NCBI GenBank assembly: GCA_016234205.1
Contig: JACRGN010000183.1
Span: forward strand, 1 to 11,206
Source: Nitrospinota bacterium
GTDB taxonomy: Bacteria > Nitrospinota > Nitrospinia > UBA9942
DNA: 11,206 bases
Reading direction: 5' to 3'
Part shown: one piece after another, positions 1 to 6,389 of the stretch
How positions within the stretch are numbered: the stretch's first letter is position 1
How the letters are laid out: every line of letters starts with the position of its first letter
Made by a program: the position numbers and the translations under genes
The notes under the pieces: model-generated
What the model was told of the DNA's origin: nothing
The model's input: the letters and a program-made list of their open reading frames with translations, nothing else
The model's database searches: none

Positions 1-322
1 GATTTTGCCCAAAGGTATAATACCAGACAATCCAATTTCTGAAATAAAACCCTGTTCGTTTTAGAATAATATTTATTTCTGCCGCAAACTCATCTCCTAT
101 GGCTATATAAATTGAGCCCTCTTTTTTTAAAAGCCTGTAAGTTTCTGTAATCCAGTTTTTAGACCACTTATAATATTCGTCATAAGAAAGAGTATCATTG
201 TATTTATCGTATTTAATCCCAATGTTAAATGGTGGGTCTGCAAAGACCAAATCTATAGAATTTGCAGGAAGTTCCTTCATTGTTTTGATACAATCACCCA
301 AATAAACCTTATTTGCTTCCAT
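1..322 (-). CDS. Beta-class amino DNA methyltransferase, N-terminal part (cut by window edge)
   Basis: Only the first 107 residues are inside the window; the gene runs off the left edge. The protein starts MEANKVYLGDCIKTMKELP and has the catalytic motif IV as ADPPFNIG (DPPF at residues 29-32). The segment FRNWIVWYYTFGQ lies near the cut. A motif IV this close to the N-terminus is the beta-class order, with the target-recognition domain and the SAM-binding FxGxG expected further on and so not visible. DPPF points to methylation of an exocyclic amino group, more often N6-adenine than N4-cytosine, and not to a C5-cytosine enzyme. The ATG lies 2 bp after the stop codon of the restriction endonuclease, so the two are co-transcribed and probably translationally coupled. 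The Shine-Dalgarno sequence is weak (AGAG). It should protect host DNA from the neighbouring endonuclease; the target sequence is unknown. Confidence 0.88.
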   Translation of the reverse strand, partial: MEANKVYLGDCIKTMKELPANSIDLVFADPPFNIGIKYDKYNDTLSYDEYYKWSKNWITETYRLLKKEGSIYIAIGDEFAAEINIILKRTGFYFRNWIVWYYTFGQN

Positions 323-324
323 AA

Positions 325-1158
325 TTACTCTAATTTAAATAAATCACACGGTTTTATTTTAAACTGTAATTTTGTAGGGTCAGGTGTTCCACCTTTTCTT
401 TGTGCTGTAATTCTGCCAATATAAAAACTACCCTTTGGCGAGATTACAATATCTCCACCACCAAAGAAATTCATAACTGTATTAATATCTTTAAGTGTCC
501 ATATTGTTGCATTTTCACTTTTATTATAACGGGTTACCAGCATCCAGTTTGCAGATAAGCCACCTCTACCCTTCAATATATCGCTTACCACCATAATGCG
601 ATTTCGTTTGAAAAATTCAATAATTTTGTCCTGAATTTCTTTAGGCATTTCGTCAACAAATAATCTTCTTTTATCTCTGGGTTTAATTTTACCTATTAAT
701 TTAGAGTGTAGTTTTGGATTTAATTCACCAGTGAAAAGTTTTAACCAAATGGCAACTTCATTATCAAATCCCCACATTTTTTGATAGGAATCAATAGTTC
801 TTTTATCCACCTGATTATAATCTGCATCAGAATTAGCCTTTTTAAGAGACAGGTTTTCAATTTTCAGGATGTTACCAATCTTTATAATTATTCTTATTTG
901 GGCATCTGCTTTTTTAAATTTCATCAATGCTTCATATTCTTCCTCATCTATTTCAAATTTGCTTAAATCACTTTTCTTTATTCTGGTAGGAACTTGAATT
1001 GCTTTAACCGATTTTAGTTTATCAATTGTATAACTCATTATTTTAAGCCATTCTTGAGCCTCAATATCATTTTGCCAAGAGTTAAATTTTTTACAGATAC
1101 TCTTTTCATTAGCAAAACCACCTTTAGCAGTCATAGACCCAAGTTCTTTTTTATCCAT
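325..1158 (-). CDS. HinP1I-like type II restriction endonuclease
   Basis: A 277-residue protein that I recognise as similar to R.HinP1I (about 247 aa, cuts GCGC). Shared blocks include ELGSMTAKGGFANEK near the N-terminus, EAQEWL, LKSVKAIQV, the segment around NQVDKR (115-120), LFTGEL (141-146), KDKRRLF-like RDKRRLFVDE (161-170), ILKGRGG (194-200), and a C-terminal RITAQRKGG...LQFKIKP. HinP1I uses an Asp and a QxK as metal-binding catalytic residues. Here the Asp aligns with D85 and the lysine with K106, while the Gln position appears to be Ser (SLK, 104-106). Residues 60-80 look like an insertion relative to HinP1I. The start at MDKKELGS matches the family N-terminus, although no good Shine-Dalgarno is visible. 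It lies 20 bp downstream of pyrB and 2 bp upstream of the methyltransferase. Family membership comes from remembered sequence, not a search; specificity may differ from GCGC. Confidence 0.85.
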   Translation of the reverse strand: MDKKELGSMTAKGGFANEKSICKKFNSWQNDIEAQEWLKIMSYTIDKLKSVKAIQVPTRIKKSDLSKFEIDEEEYEALMKFKKADAQIRIIIKIGNILKIENLSLKKANSDADYNQVDKRTIDSYQKMWGFDNEVAIWLKLFTGELNPKLHSKLIGKIKPRDKRRLFVDEMPKEIQDKIIEFFKRNRIMVVSDILKGRGGLSANWMLVTRYNKSENATIWTLKDINTVMNFFGGGDIVISPKGSFYIGRITAQRKGGTPDPTKLQFKIKPCDLFKLE

Positions 1159-1178
1159 ATTAGAAAGATACCCTTTAT

Positions 1179-2105
1179 CTAAACTCCACCTGTCAAAAGA
1201 TGAAGGACAGCCATTCTCACAGCAACGCCATTTGTAACCTGGTCAAGTATGAGTGAGTATTTTCCATCAGCTACATCGGCGGAGATTTCTACACCCCTGT
1301 TTATAGGTCCGGGATGCATTATTATTACATCTTCCTTTGCATTTTTTAATTTTTCAGCATTGAGTCCAAACAATCTTGAGTATTCCCTGATTGAAGGGAA
1401 TAACCCTTTTTCCTGTCTCTCAAGCTGAATCCTTAACATCATAATCACATCTGCCCCTTCTATTGCCTTTTTTACATCTGTAAATACCTTAACACCCATT
1501 TTCTCAATATCTACAGGTATTAGTGTTGAAGGTCCTGAAACAGTTACATTCATTCCCATCTTGTTCATAGCATATATATTTGACCTTGCCACACGGCTGT
1601 GGGCTATATCTCCGATTATGCTGACCTTCAGTCCTTTGAATTCCTTCTTTTTCTCTCTGATTGTAAATAAATCAAGGAGTGCCTGTGTGGGATGTTCATG
1701 CGCTCCATCTCCTGCATTTATAACAGAGCATCTTAAAAGTTTTGAAATAAAATCAGGTGCCCCGGAGGATGAATGCCTTATAACAACTGCATCAGGATTC
1801 ATTGCCTCTAAATTTTTTGCAGTATCCTTGAGTGTCTCACCTTTAACCACACTGCTTGTAGAGACAGAGATATTTACAACATCGGCACTTAATCTTTTTC
1901 CAGCAATCTCAAAGGATGTTCGTGTGCGGGTGCTTGACTCGTAAAAGAGGTTTATTATAGTCTTTCCCCTTAAGGCAGGGACTTTCTTAATATCCCGCGA
2001 TGAAATCTCCTTCATAGACTCGGCAGTATCAAGAATAAGGAGTATCTCTTCAGGCGATAAATCTTTAGTCCCCAGCAGGTCTTTACTCTTTAATTTATTT
2101 ATCAT
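1179..2105 (-). CDS. pyrB: Aspartate carbamoyltransferase catalytic subunit
   Basis: This 308-residue cytosolic enzyme joins carbamoyl phosphate and L-aspartate into N-carbamoyl-L-aspartate, the committed step of pyrimidine synthesis. All family signatures are present: the carbamoyl-phosphate loop SSTRTRTSFE (57-66), VVKGETLKDT (86-95), RHSSSGAP (110-117), the AGDGAHEHPTQALLDLFT block (131-148), GDIAHSRVARSN (165-176), and the aspartate-side loop HPGPINRG (264-271). Length and motifs are those of a complete, active catalytic chain. No regulatory chain (pyrI) is adjacent, which fits the PyrR-regulated type of pathway. The start codon overlaps the end of pyrR by 11 bp. A GGAG directly abuts this ATG with no normal spacing, so translation is probably coupled to pyrR. 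Normally pyrC follows; here a restriction endonuclease follows 20 bp later. Confidence 0.97.
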   Translation of the reverse strand: MINKLKSKDLLGTKDLSPEEILLILDTAESMKEISSRDIKKVPALRGKTIINLFYESSTRTRTSFEIAGKRLSADVVNISVSTSSVVKGETLKDTAKNLEAMNPDAVVIRHSSSGAPDFISKLLRCSVINAGDGAHEHPTQALLDLFTIREKKKEFKGLKVSIIGDIAHSRVARSNIYAMNKMGMNVTVSGPSTLIPVDIEKMGVKVFTDVKKAIEGADVIMMLRIQLERQEKGLFPSIREYSRLFGLNAEKLKNAKEDVIIMHPGPINRGVEISADVADGKYSLILDQVTNGVAVRMAVLHLLTGGV

Positions 2106-2634
2106 CTCCTTTTTCTACAATAACCCTGTCCACCCCATCCTCTTCTTTCAGCATAACCTTTACCGATTCATCATGGGATGTAGGGATATTCTTTCCGACA
2201 AAATCTGCCCTGATTGGCAGTTCTCTATGTCCCCTGTCTATAAGGACTGCAAGCTGTATATTTGCAGGTCTCCCAAAATCTATTAGCCCGTCAATGGCAG
2301 CCCTGATGCTCCTCCCTGTATAAAGGACATCGTCAACAAGTATTACTTTTTTATCCGATATAGAAAATGGTATCTCTGTCTTTTTTACTATGTGTTTTGA
2401 TGGACTTGCCTTTATATCATCCCTGTAAAGGGTTATATCAATAATCCCGACAGGGATTGCCTCTCCTTCAATCTCTTTAATCTTTACTGCCAGCCTATCG
2501 GCAATAAATACCCCTCTTGTCCTTATGCCGACAATTATGATGTCATGGGCACCTCTATTTTTTTCCAGAACCTCATGGGCAATTCTGGTAATTGCCCTGT
2601 TTATCTCATCAGCATTCATTACTCTTGTGTTCAT
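2095..2634 (-). CDS. pyrR: Bifunctional pyr operon RNA-binding regulator / uracil phosphoribosyltransferase PyrR
   Basis: The 179-residue protein belongs to the type I phosphoribosyltransferase family. The PRPP-binding signature VILVDDVLYTGRS lies at 97-109, and the N-terminus (RAITRIAHEVLEKN, 13-26; VGIRTRG, 35-41) matches PyrR. PyrR binds a conserved loop in pyr leader RNA when UMP or UTP is plentiful and promotes termination; many members also make UMP from uracil and PRPP. Its own leader carries both a PyrR-binding loop and an intrinsic terminator, so autoregulation is likely. The ATG chosen gives the usual family length. No convincing Shine-Dalgarno precedes it: the nearest AGGAGG lies inside the terminator stem about 20 nt upstream. 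An in-frame ATG at codon 6 is the alternative start. It is the first gene of the unit pyrR-pyrB-REase-MTase. Confidence 0.97.
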   Translation of the reverse strand: MNTRVMNADEINRAITRIAHEVLEKNRGAHDIIIVGIRTRGVFIADRLAVKIKEIEGEAIPVGIIDITLYRDDIKASPSKHIVKKTEIPFSISDKKVILVDDVLYTGRSIRAAIDGLIDFGRPANIQLAVLIDRGHRELPIRADFVGKNIPTSHDESVKVMLKEEDGVDRVIVEKGDDK

Positions 2635-2646
2635 AAAGGATTAAGC

Positions 2647-2684
2647 AAAAAAAAACCTCCTGCCATTAAATGGCGAGGAGGTTT
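2647..2684 (-). terminator. Intrinsic terminator (attenuator) in the pyrR leader
   Basis: Read on the minus strand, AAACCTCCT pairs with AGGAGGTTT and GCCAT with ATGGC, with one bulged base and a three-base loop, and the stem runs into nine T residues. It lies between the PyrR-binding loop and the pyrR start codon, so it is an attenuator and not the end of an upstream gene. Confidence 0.85.
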
Positions 2685-2716
2685 CTAAACGTTCTATTTT
2701 TTTGATTATAGTTCAT
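2666..2716 (-). CDS. Possible 16-residue leader peptide overlapping the pyr attenuator
   Basis: A short reading frame in the pyrR leader encodes MNYNQKNRTFRNLLAI. A weak Shine-Dalgarno (AAGGGA, four bases before the ATG) directly follows the PyrR-binding stem. Codons 11-16 run through the 5' arm of the terminator, and the TAA begins within the terminator loop region. A ribosome finishing this frame would cover the 5' arm and keep the terminator from folding. This makes it a candidate for coupling translation to attenuation, loosely like pyrL in enteric bacteria. The frame is short enough to arise by chance and no protein family applies, so this is an inference from position only. Confidence 0.35.
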   Translation of the reverse strand: MNYNQKNRTFRNLLAI

Positions 2717-2727
2717 TTCTTCCCTTT

Positions 2728-2745
2728 ATAGTCTCACTGGACTAT
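2728..2745 (-). promoter_or_regulatory. PyrR-binding loop in pyr leader RNA
   Basis: On the minus strand ATAGTC and GACTAT form a perfect stem around the loop CAGTGA. The string AGTCCAGTGAGACT fits the PyrR-binding consensus ARUCCNGNGAGGYU at all but one position. An outer CTTT/AAAG pair, separated by a bulge, extends the stem as in known PyrR sites. It lies about 45 nt upstream of the intrinsic terminator. Confidence 0.85.
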
Positions 2746-2762
2746 TTTAAAGAGTTTTATCT

Positions 2763-2791
2763 ATAAGAACATATAAGTTGAGTAATGTCAA
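2763..2791 (-). promoter_or_regulatory. Candidate sigma-70 promoter of the pyrRB operon
   Basis: A perfect -35 box TTGACA (2791-2786) is followed after 17 bases by TCTTAT (2768-2763), a fair -10 box. The predicted start, about 2756, lies just before the PyrR-binding loop, as expected for an attenuated leader. The -10 match is imperfect, and nearby shifts are possible. Confidence 0.5.
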
Positions 2792-2870
2792 GGAATTTAG
2801 TATATTCAAAAATCAGAATTTTCAGAGATTATAAGAAGAACTGTTTTAATCCTAAAAAATTCGTGAATGA

Positions 2871-3000
2871 AACCACAGATTTCACAGATGGACACAGATT
2901 TATAAAGAGCTATAAAAAATCTTGTGAGAATCTTGTGTTAATCTTATGGTTTTTGGTTTTAAAAATCCAGATATATCTTTCTCTGTGTCCTCAGTGGTTA
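2871..3000. repeat. Candidate dispersed intergenic repeat with inverted CACAGA-type ends
   Basis: The 390-bp gap between pyrR and oppA holds the pyr leader and this element. The left end reads AACCACAGATTTCACAGATG and continues with ACACAGAT. The right end, read in reverse, is TAACCACTGAGGACACAGAGA (one base fewer quoted would suffice: core AACCAC...ACACAGA), so the ends are imperfect inverted copies. Short CACAGAT units also repeat in tandem on the left. Similar CACAGA-rich intergenic elements occur in many environmental genomes. Open frames across it look like chance. Nothing else is visible in this gap apart from the pyr leader. Confidence 0.45.
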
Positions 3001-3024
3001 ATGTATTATTTGGATTAATGAATC

Positions 3025-4587
3025 ATGAAAATAAAAATTTGTATCACAGCCTTATTTATTTTAATCCTTTCTTCCTGCAATATTGCAGAGACAAAAAATA
3101 CTAATGCCTTCAGGATGAGTATTTCTACTGAGCCGCCAACACTTGACTGGTCACTTGCTACTGACGGGGTGTCATTTAATGTTATTGCAAATATCATGGA
3201 GGGGCTTACAGAGTTTGATGATAAATTGAATCCCCAGCCTGCAATTGCCTATAGATGGGATGTATCAGAGGATGGTAAGACATACACTTTTTATCTCAGG
3301 AAGGGCGTATTCTGGACAGATGGGAAGCCTGTAACAGCCTATGATTTTGAGTATTCATGGAAGAGGCTTTTAAATCCTGAGACGGCTGCTGAATATGCAT
3401 ATATGCTTTATGATGTAGTCAATGCATACGAATATAATTCTGGAAAGATTAAAGATTCTGATTTGGTAGGTGTAAAAGCCCTCTCCTCTGATATTCTTGA
3501 GATTAAACTTAAGAGACCAATAGTCTATTTCACCAGTATTACGACCTTTATGGTAACTTTTCCTCAGAGGAAGGATATTATAGAAAAGTATGGAGACAAA
3601 TGGACAGAGCCTGAAAATATAGTAACCAATGGACCATTTAAGCTGACTAAATGGAGACATGAGTATCAATTGATTCTAAAGGCAAATGAAAAATACTATG
3701 GCGGCAAACCGGAAGTAAATACGGTTAAGCTCTTTGTTGTAAATGAGAGAAACACTGCACTTACACTCTATGAGACAGGTGATTTAGATGTGGTGAGCCT
3801 CCCTCCAGAGGCTATACCTTTCTATAGAAGAAACCCTGAATACAGAAATATCCCTTTACTCAGGGGCTACTATTATGGGTTTAATGTTCATAAAAAGCCC
3901 TTTGATGATGTGAGAATAAGGAGGGCATTTGCAATGGCTATCAATAAAGATGAACTGCCGCGCATTTTAAATGGAGGGGAGATACCAACCAATTCATGGA
4001 TACCAAAAGGTATGCTTGCACATAATCAAGAAATCGGCGTTAAGTTTAATTCTGAAGATGCAAAGAGAATCCTTTCTAATGCAGGGTTTCCTAACGGGAA
4101 AGGTCTTCCGCCTATTACACTAATATTCAATACTGACCCTGTAAATAGCCTTATAGCAGAGAATGTCCAATCCCAGTGGAAAAGAAATCTCAATGTAGAA
4201 GTGAAGCTGGATAATCAGGAGTGGAAGGTATTTTTAAAGAGACTTAAGACCGATACACCAGTGGTATTCAGACTCGGCTGGGGTGCCGATTACCCTGACC
4301 CTGATAACTTTATGACACTCTTTACAACAGACAGCGGAAATAATAACACAGGCTGGTCAAATAAAAGATATGACGAATTAATAAATATAGCGAGAGGGGA
4401 GGGGAACAGGGAAAAAAGAATAAAAATGTATGATGAGGCACAGAGAATTTTACTTGAAGAAGATATTGCAATAATACCTCTCTTTTTTACCGTCCAGAAT
4501 GTATTGATTAAACCCTATGTAAAGGGGTTAAGACTTGATGCAATGGAACTGCTCTATCTTAAAAAGATAAGGATTGAAGGGTCTTAA
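3025..4587 (+). CDS. oppA: Oligopeptide ABC transporter substrate-binding lipoprotein
   Basis: A complete 520-residue family 5 solute-binding protein that captures peptides outside the inner membrane and hands them to OppBC. A short signal peptide ends in the lipobox LSSC with the lipidated cysteine at C18. The mature part follows E. coli OppA closely: ISTEPPTLDW, an NIMEGLTEFD block, DGKPVTAYDFEYSWKRL, NPETAAEYAYML, KYGDKWTEPENIVTNGPFKL, then the C-terminal lobe with WGADYPDPDNFMTLF. No strong Shine-Dalgarno is visible; a weak -10-like TATTAT lies at 3004-3009. oppB and oppC are the natural partners but begin 2.27 kb further on, beyond a block of minus-strand accessory genes. Peptide specificity cannot be read from sequence. 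Confidence 0.95.
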   Translation: MKIKICITALFILILSSCNIAETKNTNAFRMSISTEPPTLDWSLATDGVSFNVIANIMEGLTEFDDKLNPQPAIAYRWDVSEDGKTYTFYLRKGVFWTDGKPVTAYDFEYSWKRLLNPETAAEYAYMLYDVVNAYEYNSGKIKDSDLVGVKALSSDILEIKLKRPIVYFTSITTFMVTFPQRKDIIEKYGDKWTEPENIVTNGPFKLTKWRHEYQLILKANEKYYGGKPEVNTVKLFVVNERNTALTLYETGDLDVVSLPPEAIPFYRRNPEYRNIPLLRGYYYGFNVHKKPFDDVRIRRAFAMAINKDELPRILNGGEIPTNSWIPKGMLAHNQEIGVKFNSEDAKRILSNAGFPNGKGLPPITLIFNTDPVNSLIAENVQSQWKRNLNVEVKLDNQEWKVFLKRLKTDTPVVFRLGWGADYPDPDNFMTLFTTDSGNNNTGWSNKRYDELINIARGEGNREKRIKMYDEAQRILLEEDIAIIPLFFTVQNVLIKPYVKGLRLDAMELLYLKKIRIEGS

Positions 4588-4594
4588 TAAAGTG

Positions 4595-4654
4595 GGCTAA
4601 CAACTAAAGTCAGTGGTAATGTTTGACACAGTCCACTGGATTATATTGTTAGGG
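4595..4654 (-). repeat. attC-like site 3' of hicA (candidate integron cassette boundary)
   Basis: Read on the minus strand, the 60-nt site starts with CCCTAAC right after the hicA stop codon and ends with GTTAGCC. CTAACAA pairs with TTGTTAG on the outside and CAGTGG with CCACTG on the inside, separated by seven-base internal loops on each side, with a 16-nt central loop. This is the two-stem layout of an integron attC (RYYYAAC ... GTTRRRY), though GTTAGCC misses the consensus at one position. Its 3' half resembles the second site at 5120-5177 (17 of 25 bases over the last 25). An alternative is a degenerate terminator or repeat. Confidence 0.5.
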
Positions 4655-4655
4655 C

Positions 4656-4844
4656 TTACTTTATTGGTTTTATACCAAGGTCTTTACATATTTTTCTCGT
4701 GAGGTTATCATTGATTTCTGTATGCCTTGGCACAGATGAGCGTTTATTTTGATTTGGATTCCACCACCATGAATGACGACTACCTTCTCTGATAAATTCA
4801 CATCCTTGAGACCGTAAATACTTCAGCAGGTCATTGCGTTTCAT
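4656..4844 (-). CDS. hicA: HicA-family mRNA interferase toxin
   Basis: The 62-residue protein has the HicA fold signature: MKRNDLLKYLRSQGCEF, a GSRHSWW motif with the catalytic histidine at H24, then VPRHTEINDNLTRKICKDLGI at the C-terminus. HicA toxins have a double-stranded-RNA-binding-like fold and cut mRNA and tmRNA, causing growth arrest until neutralised by HicB. Length is normal for the family and the key histidine is present, so it is probably active. Its ATG overlaps the end of hicB by 4 bp (ATGA-type), giving coupled translation with the antitoxin first. An attC-like site begins immediately after the stop codon. Toxin-antitoxin pairs are common integron cassettes, where they stabilise the array. 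Confidence 0.93.
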   Translation of the reverse strand: MKRNDLLKYLRSQGCEFIREGSRHSWWWNPNQNKRSSVPRHTEINDNLTRKICKDLGIKPIK

Positions 4845-5053
4845 ACAGCAATTTTTTCTTCCACATATCCCGTTCCTACTGCAGAGAGAGCATCTTGACG
4901 ATTGAATTCAAGAGCCTCTTTCAAAGTGGTTCTAAGGCTTTCCATCAAGTCTTCACGAGTATGTTCTTGACAGTTTACCCCTGGAATTTCCTCTATCCAG
5001 CCAATCCACCAATCACCCTCTTGCTTTACAATAGCAGTATATTCTGGCTTCAT
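4841..5053 (-). CDS. hicB: HicB-family antitoxin (short form)
   Basis: The 70-residue protein carries the partial RNase H-like HicB domain: YTAIVKQEGDWWIGWIEEIPGVNCQEHTREDL, continuing into a helical SLRTTLKEALEF. It lacks the C-terminal DNA-binding extension of longer HicB proteins, although it could still bind DNA as a complex with HicA. A strong Shine-Dalgarno (GGGAGG, five bases before ATG) supports the start. It is followed with a 4-bp overlap by hicA. A TATAAT box at 5083-5078 and an AT-rich inverted repeat just upstream suggest its own, possibly autoregulated promoter, as is usual for cassette-borne toxin-antitoxin pairs. It should neutralise HicA by direct binding. Confidence 0.92.
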   Translation of the reverse strand: MKPEYTAIVKQEGDWWIGWIEEIPGVNCQEHTREDLMESLRTTLKEALEFNRQDALSAVGTGYVEEKIAV

Positions 5054-5077
5054 ATTTGCCTCCCTTTCGATAATGTA

Positions 5078-5107
5078 ATTATACCTTAAAATATCTAATT
5101 CAGATAT
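5078..5107 (-). promoter_or_regulatory. Candidate hicBA promoter and operator
   Basis: A consensus -10 TATAAT lies at 5083-5078, 25 bp before the hicB ATG. No good -35 is present. Instead an inverted repeat with perfect arms ATATCT and AGATAT around five bases (5091-5107) covers the -35 area. This position fits an autoregulatory operator; the arms are short, so chance is possible. Confidence 0.4.
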
Positions 5108-5119
5108 CTATATTTATTG

Positions 5120-5177
5120 CTCTAACGCCCAAAGTCATCGGTGCCTATCAGCCATTCGCACGAGTGATTTGTTGGGT
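5120..5177 (-). repeat. attC-like site 3' of the 388-residue gene (candidate integron cassette boundary)
   Basis: On the minus strand this 58-nt site starts ACCCAAC, a perfect RYYYAAC, 13 bases after the upstream gene's stop codon, and ends TTTGGGCGTTAGAGC. The inner arms TCACTCGTGC and GCACCGATGA pair (TCA/TGA, TCG/CGA, TGC/GCA) with one extra base on each arm. Such extrahelical bases are characteristic of attC sites. Size, orientation and position behind a stop codon match the classical 59-base element. GTTAGAG misses the GTTRRRY consensus at its last base. Confidence 0.55.
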
Positions 5178-5190
5178 ATTCCATGAGTTT

Positions 5191-6357
5191 TTAATAATCC
5201 ATGTTAGCATGCATTTCCCAAATATGTGAATAATGCTCAATTAAACCTTCGAGGCTCTCATCTGATGATATAGCAGAGCGGATTTTTTGTAAAGATTGTT
5301 TATTGCATTGGAGATCGAGACCGCTTTCTGCGTATCTAATTGCCAGTCGCAAACCAGACTCTTCGGAACGTAGCCACTTGTCAAAATCATCGATAGTTTT
5401 GCATATATTTAAAAAGGAATCCTCTTGGATTGGGAAAAAATCAAAATGCGGACTATTTTTGACCTTTGAGAATTGCGCTGGAATTGCTCCAATATTAGGA
5501 ACATGAATATAGAGAGAAGCACCACCTTTTTCAAAACCGCCATGAGCATAGAAATTTCTAAACCGTTCCTTAATGGTATTCAACTCGTCATAGAATGATT
5601 TTGCTCTTAGATTTGCTTTGATATCAAAAAGCAATTTATATTTGTCAGCCCAGAAACTACCGATGAATTCGACTAAACGAACGTTATTTCGATACAATGG
5701 CATGACGAGAACAAAGAGGTGTTCTATGAAACTGAAATATGCATCTAACATGGCGATCGTATTATAGAATAGCTCATTCTTTGCCCTAAACATCTCATTA
5801 AGTGATTTCGTGAGTTCCTCTATATTATTGGTGCCGGAGTTTTTTTCTTGTTTGGAAGCTTTCTCTGCTTTTTCTCTGAAATAAATGTACCTATTCATCA
5901 AGATATGATATTGATTGGCAATTGTTACATGACCGGTCTTAATTTGCTGCTCTGCGAAAGGAATTAAAAGGGTTTTCTCTACTCTATGAATAGCCTTTTG
6001 GATTTTCTTTATAATTTTCACAGAAACTTTGTTTACATCTGATTGCTGGTCTTCACCGCCGGCAATATAAAGACGAAGACCGAATTTCTGCAACGCAAAG
6101 ACACAGGAGAATTCTTTGTAATTAAATGGTATTTCCCATTGCAGCTTTTCCCCATGGCCGTAGATTTGCAGTTTTAGAATGAATCCTAATAGGAATTGCA
6201 CAAGTTCTGGAACTGGGATGTCAAATCTATCAATATTAAATTGGCTACTTTTGCCTGAATATAGGAGTGAAGGTTCGGACTGAACTGGGACAGCGAAATC
6301 TCTCAGTGGCGTAGTCTTTAAATCTTTAATAAATAGCTCAATATCCTTCTTGGACAT
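5191..6357 (-). CDS. Hypothetical protein with HEPN-like Rx4H motif
   Basis: A 388-residue soluble protein that I cannot assign to a named family. The N-terminal half (about 1-130) is a mixed alpha/beta region. A mostly helical part follows, with a charged, coiled-coil-prone stretch (160-195), a helix LDAYFSFIEHLFVLVMPL (204-221), and ERFRNFYAHGG (264-274). The string R267-N-F-Y-A-H272 matches the Rx4-6H catalytic motif of HEPN ribonuclease domains, in its common RNxxAHG form, and a helix of the aYxxxEHl type before it is also usual in HEPN proteins. HEPN proteins are often toxins or phage-defence effectors, so an RNase role is plausible but inferred. No Shine-Dalgarno precedes the ATG. It is flanked by a toxin-antitoxin remnant upstream and an attC-like site plus hicBA downstream. 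Confidence 0.75.
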   Translation of the reverse strand: MSKKDIELFIKDLKTTPLRDFAVPVQSEPSLLYSGKSSQFNIDRFDIPVPELVQFLLGFILKLQIYGHGEKLQWEIPFNYKEFSCVFALQKFGLRLYIAGGEDQQSDVNKVSVKIIKKIQKAIHRVEKTLLIPFAEQQIKTGHVTIANQYHILMNRYIYFREKAEKASKQEKNSGTNNIEELTKSLNEMFRAKNELFYNTIAMLDAYFSFIEHLFVLVMPLYRNNVRLVEFIGSFWADKYKLLFDIKANLRAKSFYDELNTIKERFRNFYAHGGFEKGGASLYIHVPNIGAIPAQFSKVKNSPHFDFFPIQEDSFLNICKTIDDFDKWLRSEESGLRLAIRYAESGLDLQCNKQSLQKIRSAISSDESLEGLIEHYSHIWEMHANMDY

Positions 6358-6389
6358 GGTTTATTGCATTAGCATGAATGCCGACATGA

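Noticed and set aside
2785..3018. A 77-codon plus-strand frame between pyrR and oppA
   Set aside because: It runs through the CACAGA repeat, has no ribosome-binding site, and its protein shows no domain-like pattern.
5201..6376. Similar strings TTAGCATGCATT and TTAGCATGAATG near the two ends of the 388-residue gene as possible target-site duplications
   Set aside because: One copy lies inside the coding sequence near the C-terminus, and the match is short and imperfect, so coincidence is likely.
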